Source: Comamonas avium (GTDB lineage: Bacteria > Pseudomonadota > Gammaproteobacteria > Burkholderiales > Burkholderiaceae_C). From it: a stretch of 64,000 nucleotides of DNA. Shown piece after piece: positions 9,349-18,694 of this stretch. Location: positions 144,234 to 208,233 of the forward strand of contig NZ_JACSQK010000001.1 of assembly GCF_014836675.1 (NCBI RefSeq). The letters are read 5' to 3'. A program made the position numbers and the translations under genes. The notes beneath the pieces were generated by a model. It did not search any database and was not told the origin of the DNA. It saw only the letters and a program-made list of their open reading frames with translations. The first letter of the stretch is position 1. Every line of letters begins with the position of its first letter.

Positions 9349-10217
9349 TTCATTTTTCCTAGATCCAGATTGAGGGTCTTGGCCGTATCACGTACCACGT
9401 TGTAAGCCGCATCGTTGGTAGCTGCAAAACCATTGAGTACGCCCCGGTCACCCCAAGGCAGCCCTTTAATTTCTGCCAGTGCTGCGGCTACTTTTTGCTT
9501 GGTCTGTGCATCCAATCCCTTGCGCCACGCCATGGGTGATTCAGGGATGGGCTGAGAAGTCCAGATCACCTGGAAATCTTCTGCCTTCACATGCCCCTTG
9601 GCCACTGCCGTCTGAAAAATAGGACTAGCTACTGCTGCCGCATCTACCTTGCCATGGGCCACGGCCATGATGCTTGCATCGTGTGAGCCAGAGAAGATGA
9701 CGCGCGAGAAATATTTGTCTGCATCAACGCCATCGCCTTTCAAGCCCGCTTTAGGAAACAAGTGACCTGATGCCGAGCTGGGATCGACGAACGCAAAAGT
9801 CTTGCCTTGCAACTGCGCCACGCTGCTGGGGCCCTTGTCTTTTTTGCTGATGATGATGCTTTGATAGGAGCTTTGGCCTGATTTTTTTGAAACCGGAATC
9901 GCGAACGCTTCGGCGTTGGCCATCTGTGCAGCCAACACGTAGGAGAAGGGGCCAAAGTACGCCACATCAATCTTGCCTGAGCGCATGGCCTCAATGACAC
10001 CGTTGTAATCGTTGGCGACAAAGGGCTTGACCTTCAAACCAGTTTTCTGCTCCAGCTGCTCCATCACTTGCTGGCTGGCGCGCATCATGGCCTGTGCATC
10101 TTCTGACGGAATTAGTCCGACTCGCAATTCGCTGTTCTGTGCCCAAGCTGCGCCGGTAGCCGTCAGCAGCAAAGACGCTATAGATGTTTGTAGCCAAGCT
10201 TTACGAGTCATTTTCAT
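9345..10217 (-). CDS. phnD: Phosphonate ABC transporter substrate-binding protein
   Basis: Periplasmic binding protein that delivers phosphonates to PhnCE. The ATG at 10217 has an AAGGATG ribosome site; the frame extends upstream to 10286 without one. A Sec signal peptide is clear: MKMTRKAW, a hydrophobic core, then cleavage after AWA. The mature protein starts near ELRVGLIPSEDA, typical of PhnD-like type 2 periplasmic proteins, with SGSHDASIMAV in the second lobe. It is first in the operon phnD-phnC-phnE-adh-phnX, opposite a LysR gene 146 bp away. Confidence 0.92.
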   Translation of the reverse strand: MKMTRKAWLQTSIASLLLTATGAAWAQNSELRVGLIPSEDAQAMMRASQQVMEQLEQKTGLKVKPFVANDYNGVIEAMRSGKIDVAYFGPFSYVLAAQMANAEAFAIPVSKKSGQSSYQSIIISKKDKGPSSVAQLQGKTFAFVDPSSASGHLFPKAGLKGDGVDADKYFSRVIFSGSHDASIMAVAHGKVDAAAVASPIFQTAVAKGHVKAEDFQVIWTSQPIPESPMAWRKGLDAQTKQKVAAALAEIKGLPWGDRGVLNGFAATNDAAYNVVRDTAKTLNLDLGKMK

Positions 10218-10291
10218 GGAAGTCATCCTTTGCATTTGCATCGTTCGCAGCACGGTATGTGGTGCGATGGGTTGAATGCTAGGCAAGACAT

Positions 10292-10302
10292 ATGACTGTC
10301 AT
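10292..10302. promoter_or_regulatory. Candidate LysR operator between phnD and lysR
   Basis: ATGAC-T-GTCAT, a perfect 11-bp palindrome in the divergent 146-bp promoter region. LysR proteins usually bind such interrupted dyads (T-N11-A type). The length is modest, so this is a candidate only. Confidence 0.4.
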
Positions 10303-10363
10303 GTGAAGGTTTCAAAATCAGTTTTGACACCTTCTATAGATAAATCCTTGAGATGAGACTTGC

Positions 10364-11230
10364 ATGAGCACTGCCCGTTATCGCGCTTTTATAGCTGTCG
10401 CTCAGCATCGCAGCCTCAGTGCTGCAGCCCGCGCTCTGGGAGTGAGCCAGCCGACCATATCCAGTCAAATCACGACGCTTGAGCGGCAAAGCCAGATTGA
10501 GCTGTTTCACCGTCAGGGCTATCGAATGTCGCTGACGGGCGCTGGTCACAAGCTGCTGGCTCTGGCTCAGAAAATAGTGGCCATCGAATCTGAGGCAGAT
10601 TTTTTCCTTCGAGACTCGGGCAAGCTCAATCAGGGGGAGCTGAAAATTGGCGCGGTCGGTCCATTCCATGTCATTGAGATGGTTGCGTCATACCGTGCAT
10701 GCCATCCTGGCATGCAGTTGTCTATCCGCATGGGGAATTCTCAGCAGGTGCTGCACGACCTGGAGCACTACATCACGGATGTCGCCGTGCTCGCTGGCAT
10801 GCATGAGCGCCCTGAGTTTCAGGCGTATGAGTACGCACGCCATGCCATCATCTTGTTCGTGCACAAAAGTCATCCTTTTGCACAACGCCGTCAGATAGAT
10901 ATCCAAGAGCTCAATGGTCAGCCGCTGCTGTTGCGTGAACCGGGCTCCACCACCCGTGCCGCCATAGAAAAAGTACTCAGACAGGCTGGTGTCAAAGCAC
11001 AACTTGGCCTGGAAATTGGTAGCCGTGAAGCCATACGAGAAGGCGTCATTCGAAGGCTTGGTATTGGCGCTGTATCAGAAGCCGAATTCATCGCAGATCC
11101 AAATTTGGCACCCGTGCGCATTACTGGCGACCCGGCTCACACCACTACTTACGTGTATTGCATGAAAGAGCGCAGCGATAGTTTGCTGGTTCGCTCGTTT
11201 ATCAAAACATTTCAGCAGTTGCGGCCTTGA
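10364..11230 (+). CDS. LysR-family regulator of phosphonate catabolism
   Basis: 288 residues with an N-terminal winged HTH (residues about 3-60; SLSAAARALGVSQPTISSQI) and a C-terminal substrate-binding fold. A LysR subgroup linked to aminoethylphosphonate catabolism is known (TIGR03339), and this protein fits by position and sequence style. It is divergent from phnD and probably controls the five-gene operon and itself. The inducer is not known from sequence. The ATG at 10364 is preceded by GAGA. It ends 183 bp before the convergent acyltransferase gene. Confidence 0.87.
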   Translation: MSTARYRAFIAVAQHRSLSAAARALGVSQPTISSQITTLERQSQIELFHRQGYRMSLTGAGHKLLALAQKIVAIESEADFFLRDSGKLNQGELKIGAVGPFHVIEMVASYRACHPGMQLSIRMGNSQQVLHDLEHYITDVAVLAGMHERPEFQAYEYARHAIILFVHKSHPFAQRRQIDIQELNGQPLLLREPGSTTRAAIEKVLRQAGVKAQLGLEIGSREAIREGVIRRLGIGAVSEAEFIADPNLAPVRITGDPAHTTTYVYCMKERSDSLLVRSFIKTFQQLRP

Positions 11231-11413
11231 ATCTGATTAACCTAGTCGTGCGGAACATCGCTTCGCCTGGCTCAATGACATTGGCCAAACTCCGTAAACA
11301 GCTGCCATGACGCAGCGCTCGGCCTTACGGATTGAGGCATGGCCAGCGACCATGGCTTGGGGGTCTTCGGCACCTGCAGATCGGCCATGAGCACGCAAGC
11401 ATGGTGTTTTTCG

Positions 11414-12055
11414 TCAAAGTGTCTCGGCTGCGGCACGCTCCAGCGCGTCGATATCGCAGGCACACAGCAGCGGCTGCAGACGCTGGAATTTTTCGGCGGG
11501 CCAGTCGTAGATCTTGAGCGCCAGCAGCCGCGCAATCACGCTGTCTGCAAAGCGGTTTTTGATGCACTGGGCTGGATTGCCGCCCACCACGCTATAGGGC
11601 GCCACATCGCGGGTGACCACGGAGTTGGCCGCAACCACGGCACCTTCGCCAATGGTCACGCCCGGCATGATCATGGCGCGCATGCCAATCCAGGCGCCGT
11701 CACCCAGGGTAGTGGGGCCCTTGCCCTGGTAGGCATTGCTGATGTTGTCGGCAAAGGGGTAGAGGCTGAACCAGTCGGCCCGGTGGGTGTGGTTGCCACC
11801 CATCAAAATCACCGCCTCGGCACCTATGCACACATAGTCGCCGATATACAGCGGATCGATCTCCCACTGCGGCTGCCAGTGCTGCAGGCTGTAGGCATCG
11901 CCATACAGGTAGCGCACGACGGACTGCTCAAAGCCGCCATCCCAGGCATCGCTGTAATAGCTGTGCTGGCCTTTGATGTGGATGTTGGGGTTGCGTACGG
12001 TCTGGTGCAGCATCTCCACGCGGGACCAGTGCTTGGATGGTGGCTGGATAGACAT
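11414..12055 (-). CDS. CatB-like (xenobiotic) acetyltransferase
   Basis: 213-residue left-handed beta-helix acyltransferase of the CatB/Vat family, which uses acetyl-CoA to acetylate hydroxyls of chloramphenicol or streptogramins. The active-site histidine segment GGNHTHRADWFSLYPF is present (around residues 86-101). Hexapeptide repeats such as TLGDGAWIGMRAMIMPGVTIG and VVGGNPAQ follow. Whether it gives resistance is unknown; many chromosomal members have no known substrate. The ATG at 12055 has a weak GAGAAA-like upstream site. It stands alone between non-coding stretches. Confidence 0.85.
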   Translation of the reverse strand: MSIQPPSKHWSRVEMLHQTVRNPNIHIKGQHSYYSDAWDGGFEQSVVRYLYGDAYSLQHWQPQWEIDPLYIGDYVCIGAEAVILMGGNHTHRADWFSLYPFADNISNAYQGKGPTTLGDGAWIGMRAMIMPGVTIGEGAVVAANSVVTRDVAPYSVVGGNPAQCIKNRFADSVIARLLALKIYDWPAEKFQRLQPLLCACDIDALERAAAETL

Positions 12056-12585
12056 CAGGGCGTTTCTCTACAAAAAAACAAACCTGCTCAGGCAGGGGTG
12101 GGGCTCTTGCATCCATGCTAGCGCAAGCAATCTGGCAGGGGTGCACTGCGAACTGCTGAGCCAGCTCAGCACTGTGCATCGCACTTCAGTGCGCCACTGG
12201 CTTTGAAGGCGGCGCTGTGCTTGCGTCTTGAATGGATGGCCGGGGATTGCTCCAGATTCGACCTGCTGTCAGGCCGTTTTTACGGCAGGGCATCTCGCGT
12301 GGACCACTGTTCAAAAAACCGCTGCCACGGCTCATAAACGCCTATTTTTCCACGTCCGCTGTCGCGGTCATCAAGCATAGGCCGGCAGAAAATTCCAGCG
12401 GCCGCTATGGATCGCTGACAGCCGTCCACGTTAGCCCGCAGTTGATAGAGCCTGACAGGCTGCAAGCTGTGGATATATGCTTTTGCGACAGAGCCGGGAG
12501 GTATTCAAGACACCCGGCCAATCGAGGAAAGACAGGCGAAGAAAGAGGGTGGTGTGCGCTGCTTTCAGAAAAAACCGCGTGCAGG
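12056..12585. other. Intergenic region without recognisable gene
   Basis: 530 bp upstream of the acyltransferase and downstream of the TPR gene, both on the minus strand. A small hairpin (GCTGAG-CCAG-CTCAGC, 12155-12170) is seen. Open frames here have no recognisable protein character. It presumably holds the acyltransferase promoter. Confidence 0.5.
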
Positions 12586-12909
12586 CTAGCGGGCTGGTTT
12601 GTCCAGCCGTTTCAAGAACACGCTCAGCTCTTTGACGACCTGCGCATCGCCGTTGGTCTGGGCGCAGGCCAGACCCTGCGTCCACGCTTGGCGTGCGGCG
12701 TCGCTGTCGTCGAGGGCCAGATGGACTCTGCCCAGAAGTTTCCAGGCCACGGAGTACTGCGGCTCCAGCGCCGTGGCCCGCTGCAGGTGGAGCAGCGCAG
12801 CAGCGGGTTGTTCGCTGTCGAGGGCGGCCTTTCCCAGGGTATAGCGCAGCAGCGCGGTTTCCTTACCGGTAGCCAGCAGGGCTTCTAGGCGCTCGGTCAT
12901 GGAGGGCAT
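12586..12909 (-). CDS. Small TPR-repeat protein
   Basis: 107-residue soluble protein made of tetratricopeptide repeats. The repeat signature (alanine and glycine at helix packing positions) is visible in LRYTLGKAALDSEQPAAAL and in AWKLLGRVHLALDDSDAAR, about 34 residues apart. TPRs mediate protein-protein contact; the partner is unknown. The ATG at 12909 has an AAAGGA ribosome site. Similar short TPR proteins are often conserved hypotheticals in Comamonadaceae. No operon partner is evident. Confidence 0.75.
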   Translation of the reverse strand: MPSMTERLEALLATGKETALLRYTLGKAALDSEQPAAALLHLQRATALEPQYSVAWKLLGRVHLALDDSDAARQAWTQGLACAQTNGDAQVVKELSVFLKRLDKPAR

Positions 12910-13754
12910 GCCAATCCTTTGGGGTGCGTCAATGGCGCTATGGTGCCCGGGTCAGAGAAAGCGCATGGCACACAGGTCAATTGTCCCGGGCTTGCAAAGC
13001 AGTCCTGAGCCTCAAGGAAAAGCGGCTTAAAGCAAAGGGTGGCAAGCAGGTCGCAGCTCCAAATATGTGCGTTGTAGCTGTCTGATATGGGTGGTGTGCG
13101 GCTGTCCATATTGGGCAGCCAGGCGTCCATGAAATTTCAGCAAATTGTTCATGGGGACTGGAATGGGGGGCCAAGAAAAGCTGCAATCTGCGTTGTATAG
13201 GTGTGGGCTCAAGCGCAAAAATATCCATCTCTCTCCTTGCGGTGGCACTGGGCGCTGATCAGCACCGCTTTGCGGTTTGGCATGGTCACTCAGCGCTGCC
13301 TCCGGGGGCAGGGCGGTGCAGGCAGGCAGCGATGCTCAGGGCTGCAGCCGAGTATTGGCTGCGGTGCATTTGCTGCTATTGGGGAGCGTTAAAACCCGCC
13401 AAATTGGGACAACGCCTTGGCCTTGATCTGTGCCATATATCGTTGCCTTCAGGCAACAATAGCAAATCATATTGAGATTGATTCGCTTTTAGAAATGTAT
13501 CATCGGCACCGCCTTGCGCAGGGCGACTGCAGCCGTTTTCTTGAACCGTGCTGTTCCCGCAAGGCCTTGTGCAGGCTGTGTAAAGGGTGCGTGTTAAGCC
13601 CCTTTCATTGTGGGCTGCACCTGAGGTTGCCTGCGCTTTGCGGTGCCAAGTGCGCTGCGGGCGCTGATGGCTGACTTTCAGGTGCGCGGCAGGTTTGGTC
13701 CATGGCCGTCTCTGCAAGTCAGTAATTTTCTGATCTGACGAGGACGTCTCTTTC
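12910..13754. other. Long intergenic region upstream of the TonB receptor
   Basis: 845 bp with no convincing gene. It contains a hairpin (GTTGCC-TTCA-GGCAAC, 13442-13457) and, just after it, a loose dyad AATCA-N9-TGATT (13465-13483). The dyad sits in an AT-rich patch where a Fur site would be expected, but it matches the Fur consensus poorly. The region likely holds the receptor promoter and a long leader. No fecI/fecR pair is present here. Confidence 0.45.
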
Positions 13755-16142
13755 ATGCTTTCCCCCTCCTTTAAACCCCGTCGCACCCTGCTGGCGCATG
13801 CGAGCATCTGCCTGGGCCTGGCCCTGCAAATGCAGGCTGCCATGGCACAAACTGCGCGTTTTGATATTCCCGCGCAGCCATTGTCCAGCGCGCTGGAGCA
13901 GTTGGCCCAGCAGGCCAATCTGAAATTGGTGGCATCCCCGCCGGCAGCGCAGGGGCGTCAAGCGCCTGCTGTGAAGGGGGCGCAGGATGTTGAGCAGGCG
14001 CTGCATACGCTGCTGACCGGCTCGGGTCTGCAGGGCAGGGTTGAGGGCGGCATGCTCACCGTGCAGTCTGCCCCTGCTGCGGGCGAGCCTGCGACCTTGT
14101 CTGAAGTGACGGTGCGCTCCAACCAGCTGGGCGAAATCACCGAAGGCAGTGGCTCCTATACGCCGGGTGCCATTGCCACGGCCACGCGTCTGGTGCTCAC
14201 GCCGCGCGAGACTCCACAGTCTGTCAGCGTGGTCACGCGCCAGGTGATGGATGACTTTCAGCTCAACTCGATTGACGACGTGATCAATCACACGCCGGGC
14301 GTGAGCATCGTGACGTATGACAGCGAACGCACCGAGTACTACGCGCGCGGTTTTGCCATTCAGAACTTCCAGTACGACGGTATTCCGATGACGCGCAACT
14401 CTGCCTATTCCGCAGGCAACACGCAGACGGATATGGCGATTTATGACCGGGTTGAGGTGCTCAAGGGCGCGACCGGTCTGCTCACCGGCAGTGGAGACCC
14501 CGGTGCTACCATCAACCTGGTGCGCAAGAAGCCCACACGTGAATTTGCTGGCCACGCCACCCTCAGTGCAGGCAGCTGGCAAAACTACCGGGGTGAGCTG
14601 GACATCAGCGGCGCTCTCAACGAAAGCGGCAGCATCCGTGCGCGTGGCGTGGCGACCTATCAGGACAAGCAATCGTTCATGGACAGGTACGAGCGCAAGA
14701 CGGGTGTGCTGTACGGCATTGTTGAAGTCGATCTGACGCCCGGCACACTGCTGACAGTGGGCGCTGACCGCCAGGACAACAAGCCCACGGCATCGACCTG
14801 GGGCGGCATTCCGCTGCTGGACTCCAATGGCAGTTTCAACGCCATGCCCCGTTCGTTCAACAACGGTGCCAACTGGAGCCACTGGGACCAGTACACGCGC
14901 ACCACCTTTGCCACGCTGGAGCACAACTTTGACAGCGGCTGGGTCACCAAGCTGCAGCTGAACCACCAGATCAATGGTTACAACGCCAATCTGGGCGCTG
15001 CCGCAGGCGGCAATCCCAACCCGGTAACGGGTGGCGGGGTGAAAATGTGGCGCGGCCAGTACATTGGCCGCACCACCAGCGATGCCGCTGACGTGTACGC
15101 CAGCGGCCCCTTCTCGCTGCTGGGGCGCGAGCATGAGCTGGTGGTGGGCGGTAGTCTGGCCAAGCGCCGCTGGAAAAATGACGGCTACTTCAACGACAAC
15201 AGCGGTTTCAACGGTGATGTGGACAACTATTACCAGTGGAATGGCAATGTGCCCGCTCCGGTGTGGAACAGCACCCCGGACTACACCGATGACGAGACCA
15301 CGCACGAAAGCGGTATCTACACCACGGCGCGCTGGAACCTGCGCGATGACCTGAAGCTGATCACCGGTGGGCGTTTTTCCAACTACAAGAACAAGGTGCA
15401 GGAGCAAGACGAAAAGAACGTCTTCACGCCCTATCTGGGTGCGGTGTATGACCTGAACGAGAACTATTCGGTCTATGCCAGCTACAGCGGTATCTTCAAA
15501 CCGCAGTCCGCCCAGAACGAACGGGGGCGCACGCTGGACCCGTTGGAAGGCACGAACTACGAACTGGGTGCTAAGGCGTCATTTTTTGGTGGCCGCCTCA
15601 ATGCCAGTGCTGCCGTCTTTCAGATAAAGCAGGACAATTTCGCCGTGGAAAGCGGTGGCACCACGCCCAGTGGCAACCCCGCCTACCGCGCCATTCAGGG
15701 TGTGAAGACCAAGGGCTGGGAGGCCGAAGTGTCTGGCCAGATCACCCCGGCGTGGCAGATTCAGGCGGGCTACTCACACGGCGTTGCGCGCAAGGGCGAT
15801 GAGCGTGTATCCACGCTGACGCCTGCCAACCAGTTCAACCTGTACACCAGCTACAAGCTGGGCGGCTCCATGACTGGGCTGACGCTGGGCGGCGGTGCCC
15901 GCTGGCAGGACAAAACTTGGGGCACGATCAGCGTGCCTACAGGGGGCAAGACGGTGCACACCGTTCAGGACTACTGGGTGCTGGATGCCATGGCCCGCTA
16001 TCAGTTCAACAAGCAACTGTCGGCGTCGCTCAACATTAAGAACCTGCTGGACAAGAAGTACTACACCATCTTCAGCCACTACAGCACCTACACATGGGGT
16101 GAGCCGCGCAGTGTCAATGTCAGCATGACGTACAAGTTCTGA
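13755..16142 (+). CDS. TonB-dependent siderophore receptor with STN signalling domain
   Basis: 795-residue outer membrane receptor for a ferric siderophore (FpvA/FoxA-like class). After the signal peptide (cleavage after AMA, about residue 31) comes a secretin/TonB N-terminal STN domain (about 34-110; FDIPAQPLSSALEQLAQQA). The TonB box region and plug follow (TPRETPQSVSVVTRQVMDD; GVSIVTYDSERTEYYARGF). The 22-strand barrel ends in the aromatic C-terminal phenylalanine (MTYKF). STN receptors normally signal to a FecR-like anti-sigma factor and an ECF sigma factor. Neither gene is adjacent. A GAGGA ribosome site precedes the ATG. The ligand cannot be told. Confidence 0.92.
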   Translation: MLSPSFKPRRTLLAHASICLGLALQMQAAMAQTARFDIPAQPLSSALEQLAQQANLKLVASPPAAQGRQAPAVKGAQDVEQALHTLLTGSGLQGRVEGGMLTVQSAPAAGEPATLSEVTVRSNQLGEITEGSGSYTPGAIATATRLVLTPRETPQSVSVVTRQVMDDFQLNSIDDVINHTPGVSIVTYDSERTEYYARGFAIQNFQYDGIPMTRNSAYSAGNTQTDMAIYDRVEVLKGATGLLTGSGDPGATINLVRKKPTREFAGHATLSAGSWQNYRGELDISGALNESGSIRARGVATYQDKQSFMDRYERKTGVLYGIVEVDLTPGTLLTVGADRQDNKPTASTWGGIPLLDSNGSFNAMPRSFNNGANWSHWDQYTRTTFATLEHNFDSGWVTKLQLNHQINGYNANLGAAAGGNPNPVTGGGVKMWRGQYIGRTTSDAADVYASGPFSLLGREHELVVGGSLAKRRWKNDGYFNDNSGFNGDVDNYYQWNGNVPAPVWNSTPDYTDDETTHESGIYTTARWNLRDDLKLITGGRFSNYKNKVQEQDEKNVFTPYLGAVYDLNENYSVYASYSGIFKPQSAQNERGRTLDPLEGTNYELGAKASFFGGRLNASAAVFQIKQDNFAVESGGTTPSGNPAYRAIQGVKTKGWEAEVSGQITPAWQIQAGYSHGVARKGDERVSTLTPANQFNLYTSYKLGGSMTGLTLGGGARWQDKTWGTISVPTGGKTVHTVQDYWVLDAMARYQFNKQLSASLNIKNLLDKKYYTIFSHYSTYTWGEPRSVNVSMTYKF

Positions 16143-16184
16143 CGCTTCAAAGGCGGCCTCGATGCCGCTTCAATTCTTTGAATA

Positions 16185-16219
16185 CACCACGGGCCAGTGT
16201 GGCCCGGCGGTGTTTTTTT
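16185..16219 (+). terminator. Terminator after the siderophore receptor
   Basis: GC-rich stem CACCACGGGCCA / TGGCCCGGCGGTG with a 3-nt loop and a run of seven T, 43 bp after the stop. Confidence 0.8.
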
Positions 16220-16290
16220 ATGCCTTGGTGCAGGGCAGGGTGGCTTGCTTCACAGTTGCACCATCCACACGGCAAGTTGCTGGAGCGCGC

Positions 16291-16320
16291 CAGCAACGGC
16301 CACCAACGGCCACCAACGGC
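16291..16320 (+). repeat. Three tandem 10-bp units
   Basis: CAGCAACGGC followed by two exact CACCAACGGC units, between the receptor terminator and the oxidoreductase gene. It looks like a short microsatellite. Confidence 0.7.
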
Positions 16321-16408
16321 CAACTGCTGCCAGCAGCGCAAGCCCGATGCCAGCGCGGGTTTTGGGGGCCGCCTACGATGAGCGCATTCGTTTTTTCTGG
16401 ACTCTGCC

Positions 16409-17074
16409 ATGACCAGTGCGCCTGTTACCTTGAAGATTGATTTTGTTTCTGACGTCTCCTGCCCGTGGTGCGTGATCGGGCTGAAATCGCTGCAGCAGGC
16501 TGCACAGCGTTTACAAGACCAGGTGGCGCTGGAGCTGCACTTTCAACCGTTTGAGCTGAATGCGCAGATGGCCCCTGAGGGACAGGACATGGCGGAGCAC
16601 CTGATGGAAAAGTACGGCGCCACGCCTGAGCAGTCGCAGCAAAACCGTGATGCCATTACACAGCGCGGTGCGGCGCTGGGCTTTACTTTCAATATGGGTC
16701 AGCGCAGCCGTATCTACAACACCTTTGATGCACACCGGCTGTTGCACTGGGCCGGGCAGGAGGGGGCACAGGGGCAGCAACTGGCACTGAAGATGGCGCT
16801 GTTTTCAGCCTATTTCACGCATGGCCAAAGCCCGGCAGACCATGCGGTGCTGTTGCGTGCAGCCGAGTTCGCAGGGCTGAACGTGGAGCGCGCCCGCGAG
16901 GTGCTGGACACGAACATGTTTGCCGACGCAGTGCGTGAGCGCGAAGCGTTTTACCAGCAGCACGACATTCACTCGGTGCCAGCCGTCATCATCAATGACC
17001 GCCACCTGATTCAGGGCGGGCAGCCGGTCGAAGTGTTCGAGCAGGCCCTGCGTCAACTGGCCGCAGATGCCTGA
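16409..17074 (+). CDS. DsbA-family (FrnE-like) thiol oxidoreductase
   Basis: 221-residue cytoplasmic thioredoxin-fold protein of the FrnE/2-hydroxychromene-2-carboxylate isomerase-like group. The CPWC redox motif is in DVSCPWCVIG (residues about 16-25), an all-alpha insertion follows, and the cis-proline loop is HSVPAVIIN. No signal peptide is present, unlike periplasmic DsbA. Family members act in disulfide exchange or oxidative stress; the substrate is unknown. The gene stands alone, followed by repeat copy 2. Confidence 0.85.
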   Translation: MTSAPVTLKIDFVSDVSCPWCVIGLKSLQQAAQRLQDQVALELHFQPFELNAQMAPEGQDMAEHLMEKYGATPEQSQQNRDAITQRGAALGFTFNMGQRSRIYNTFDAHRLLHWAGQEGAQGQQLALKMALFSAYFTHGQSPADHAVLLRAAEFAGLNVERAREVLDTNMFADAVREREAFYQQHDIHSVPAVIINDRHLIQGGQPVEVFEQALRQLAADA

Positions 17075-17112
17075 TGGTGCTTGATAGCGCTTGAGGGTGC
17101 TATGAGTAGTAG

Positions 17113-17188
17113 AGCTGCTAACGCTTGTTTGTATTGGTTTTTAGATATAAAAGTATCTGAAAATCAATCAGGTCAAGCGCTGGCAGCT
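17113..17188. repeat. 76-bp palindromic intergenic repeat, copy 2
   Basis: Outer arms AGCTGCTAACGCTTG and CAAGCGCTGGCAGCT, with the core AGATATAAAAGTATCT at 17143-17158. It is the same length as the other copies. A half-element-like stretch (TGCTTGATAGCGCTTGA, about 17089-17105) precedes it. Confidence 0.85.
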
Positions 17189-17196
17189 ATCTTATT

Positions 17197-17740
17197 GAAT
17201 TCTTGGTTTATTCAGTGCTTGGTGCGCCCAGTGGATTGGCTCAGCCCGTGATGCAATCCCACGCAGTGCATGCACCACAGCGCTGTGGTGCTGGGGCAAT
17301 GGCTCAAGTGGCCGTCGCTACAGAGCCCATCTGCTTTGAGTGCACAGCGCAATGCAGGGTGCGCGCACTGTCGCTGCTGCTTCACCGGTGCGGTGCAGCG
17401 GACTTGGATTAAAAGCTCAGCCATTGCAGCAACGTGCCCAGCCAGCGCAGCAGGGCCAAAATGGCTTCCAGAAAATTGGTTGGGGCAGGGTCGGCACTTG
17501 CAAACATGGTGGCGCCATTGTGCAGTGCCCGCAGTTTCCACGTTCAGGCAAACGCCTATGATGGCGGGCTGAGCGCTGCGCACACGTACTCCAAAAATGC
17601 CCTTGTCTGGCCTGCCGCATGCACCGCATCGGCTTGCTGCGGTGGCACTTTGGCTGCCCACCGTCACTGACAGAGGTGCGTGCGCTGTGGCTGCAAAGGG
17701 TAGCGCGGCTGCCGTTTCGTTGATTGAACACAAGATTTTT
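17197..17740. other. Intergenic region without recognisable gene
   Basis: 544 bp between repeat copy 2 and the rhodanese lipoprotein gene. Frames on both strands lack recognisable domains. The region is rich in TGC/GCA words and may hold a decayed sequence, but nothing specific can be named. Confidence 0.4.
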
Positions 17741-18610
17741 ATGCCAAGCAGCAAATTTACATGGGCGCTCAAGTTGAGCGCATTGGGTGCGGTGGTTCTG
17801 ACTTCGGGCTGCACCTATGTCAAAGGCTTGTATGGTGGAAAAACCGCCCCTGCGCCGGCAGCTACGGCCACTACCTCGCAAGTGATGTATGCGCCCGAGC
17901 GCCACTACGCCGGCGATATCAGTGCTGCACGTGCCTATATCGGCACGCAATTGCCAGTCAGCCAGAGGATGGCTCTGCTGGATGTGCGTGATGCCACGGA
18001 ATACCGCCTGGGCCACCCCGAAGGTGCACGCCACCTGCCGTATCCGCGCATGTACCAGCAATGCCAGCCGCACCCCAGTGGCGCTCCTGAGGCGCAGATT
18101 CGCTCGGATGACGGCAGCCAATGCCGCTATGGCGTGGTGCAGGGCAGTGAAGTGCGCACCAGCGCAGAAAGCTTCTGGCAGGCGGTACAGGCGGTGCTGC
18201 CGTACAAAGACGCACCGGTAGCCATTCTGTGCCGCACAGGAGCTTGTGCAGTCGATGCCGCCAATGTGATGGCACGCCCAGATGTGTTCGTCGACAAACG
18301 TTTTGCGGGTCAGGGCTATACCGAGGTGTACGTCATCAAGGAAGGTTTTGTGGGCGAGCCCATGGCCGCCATTGATGCACCAACGGGCAAACTGCTCAGT
18401 ACCGATAAAAAAGGCGAAAAACTCAAACTGGCCACCTCCAGCCACACCTTCTACGGCACAGCCCCTGTGGCCCTGGATGTGAACAAGGATGGAAAAATCA
18501 CACAGGCGGACTGGAGCGGCTGGCGCAACTTCCTGGGTTTGCCTTATGGCGTGAGCATGCAGCCCAATTTGCTCAGCGAGTCAGCGCACAACTATTACGA
18601 CAAGCCCTGA
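17741..18610 (+). CDS. Lipoprotein with rhodanese-like domain and EF-hand loop
   Basis: 289 residues. The N-terminus is a lipoprotein signal with lipobox LTSGC (C24), so the protein is anchored at the membrane facing the periplasm. The middle (about 80-235) is rhodanese-like: LLDVRDATEYRLGHPEGARHL is the CH2A-type motif and VAILCRTGAC carries the candidate active-site cysteine. Near the C-terminus, DVNKDGKITQAD has the spacing of a 12-residue EF-hand calcium loop. The annotated-style longer frame from 17597 has no support. The role is unknown; sulfur transfer or metal/redox sensing in the periplasm is possible. A DUF808 gene follows 84 bp downstream. Confidence 0.75.
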   Translation: MPSSKFTWALKLSALGAVVLTSGCTYVKGLYGGKTAPAPAATATTSQVMYAPERHYAGDISAARAYIGTQLPVSQRMALLDVRDATEYRLGHPEGARHLPYPRMYQQCQPHPSGAPEAQIRSDDGSQCRYGVVQGSEVRTSAESFWQAVQAVLPYKDAPVAILCRTGACAVDAANVMARPDVFVDKRFAGQGYTEVYVIKEGFVGEPMAAIDAPTGKLLSTDKKGEKLKLATSSHTFYGTAPVALDVNKDGKITQADWSGWRNFLGLPYGVSMQPNLLSESAHNYYDKP

Positions 18611-18694
18611 ACACGTGCGCTTTCTGCCTTCTTCCTACACGCAGGTTGAGGGTGCACCGATCAAGATAACGCTTTCTTTCGCAAGGACATGAGC

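Noticed and set aside
13465..13483. Fur box upstream of the siderophore receptor
   Set aside because: The dyad has only a loose match to the Fur consensus; kept only as a note in the intergenic entry.
13719..15407. 562-codon minus-strand frame opposite the TonB receptor
   Set aside because: Shadow of a real gene: the sense strand encodes a complete receptor with signal peptide, plug and barrel; the antisense product has no domain and unlikely composition.
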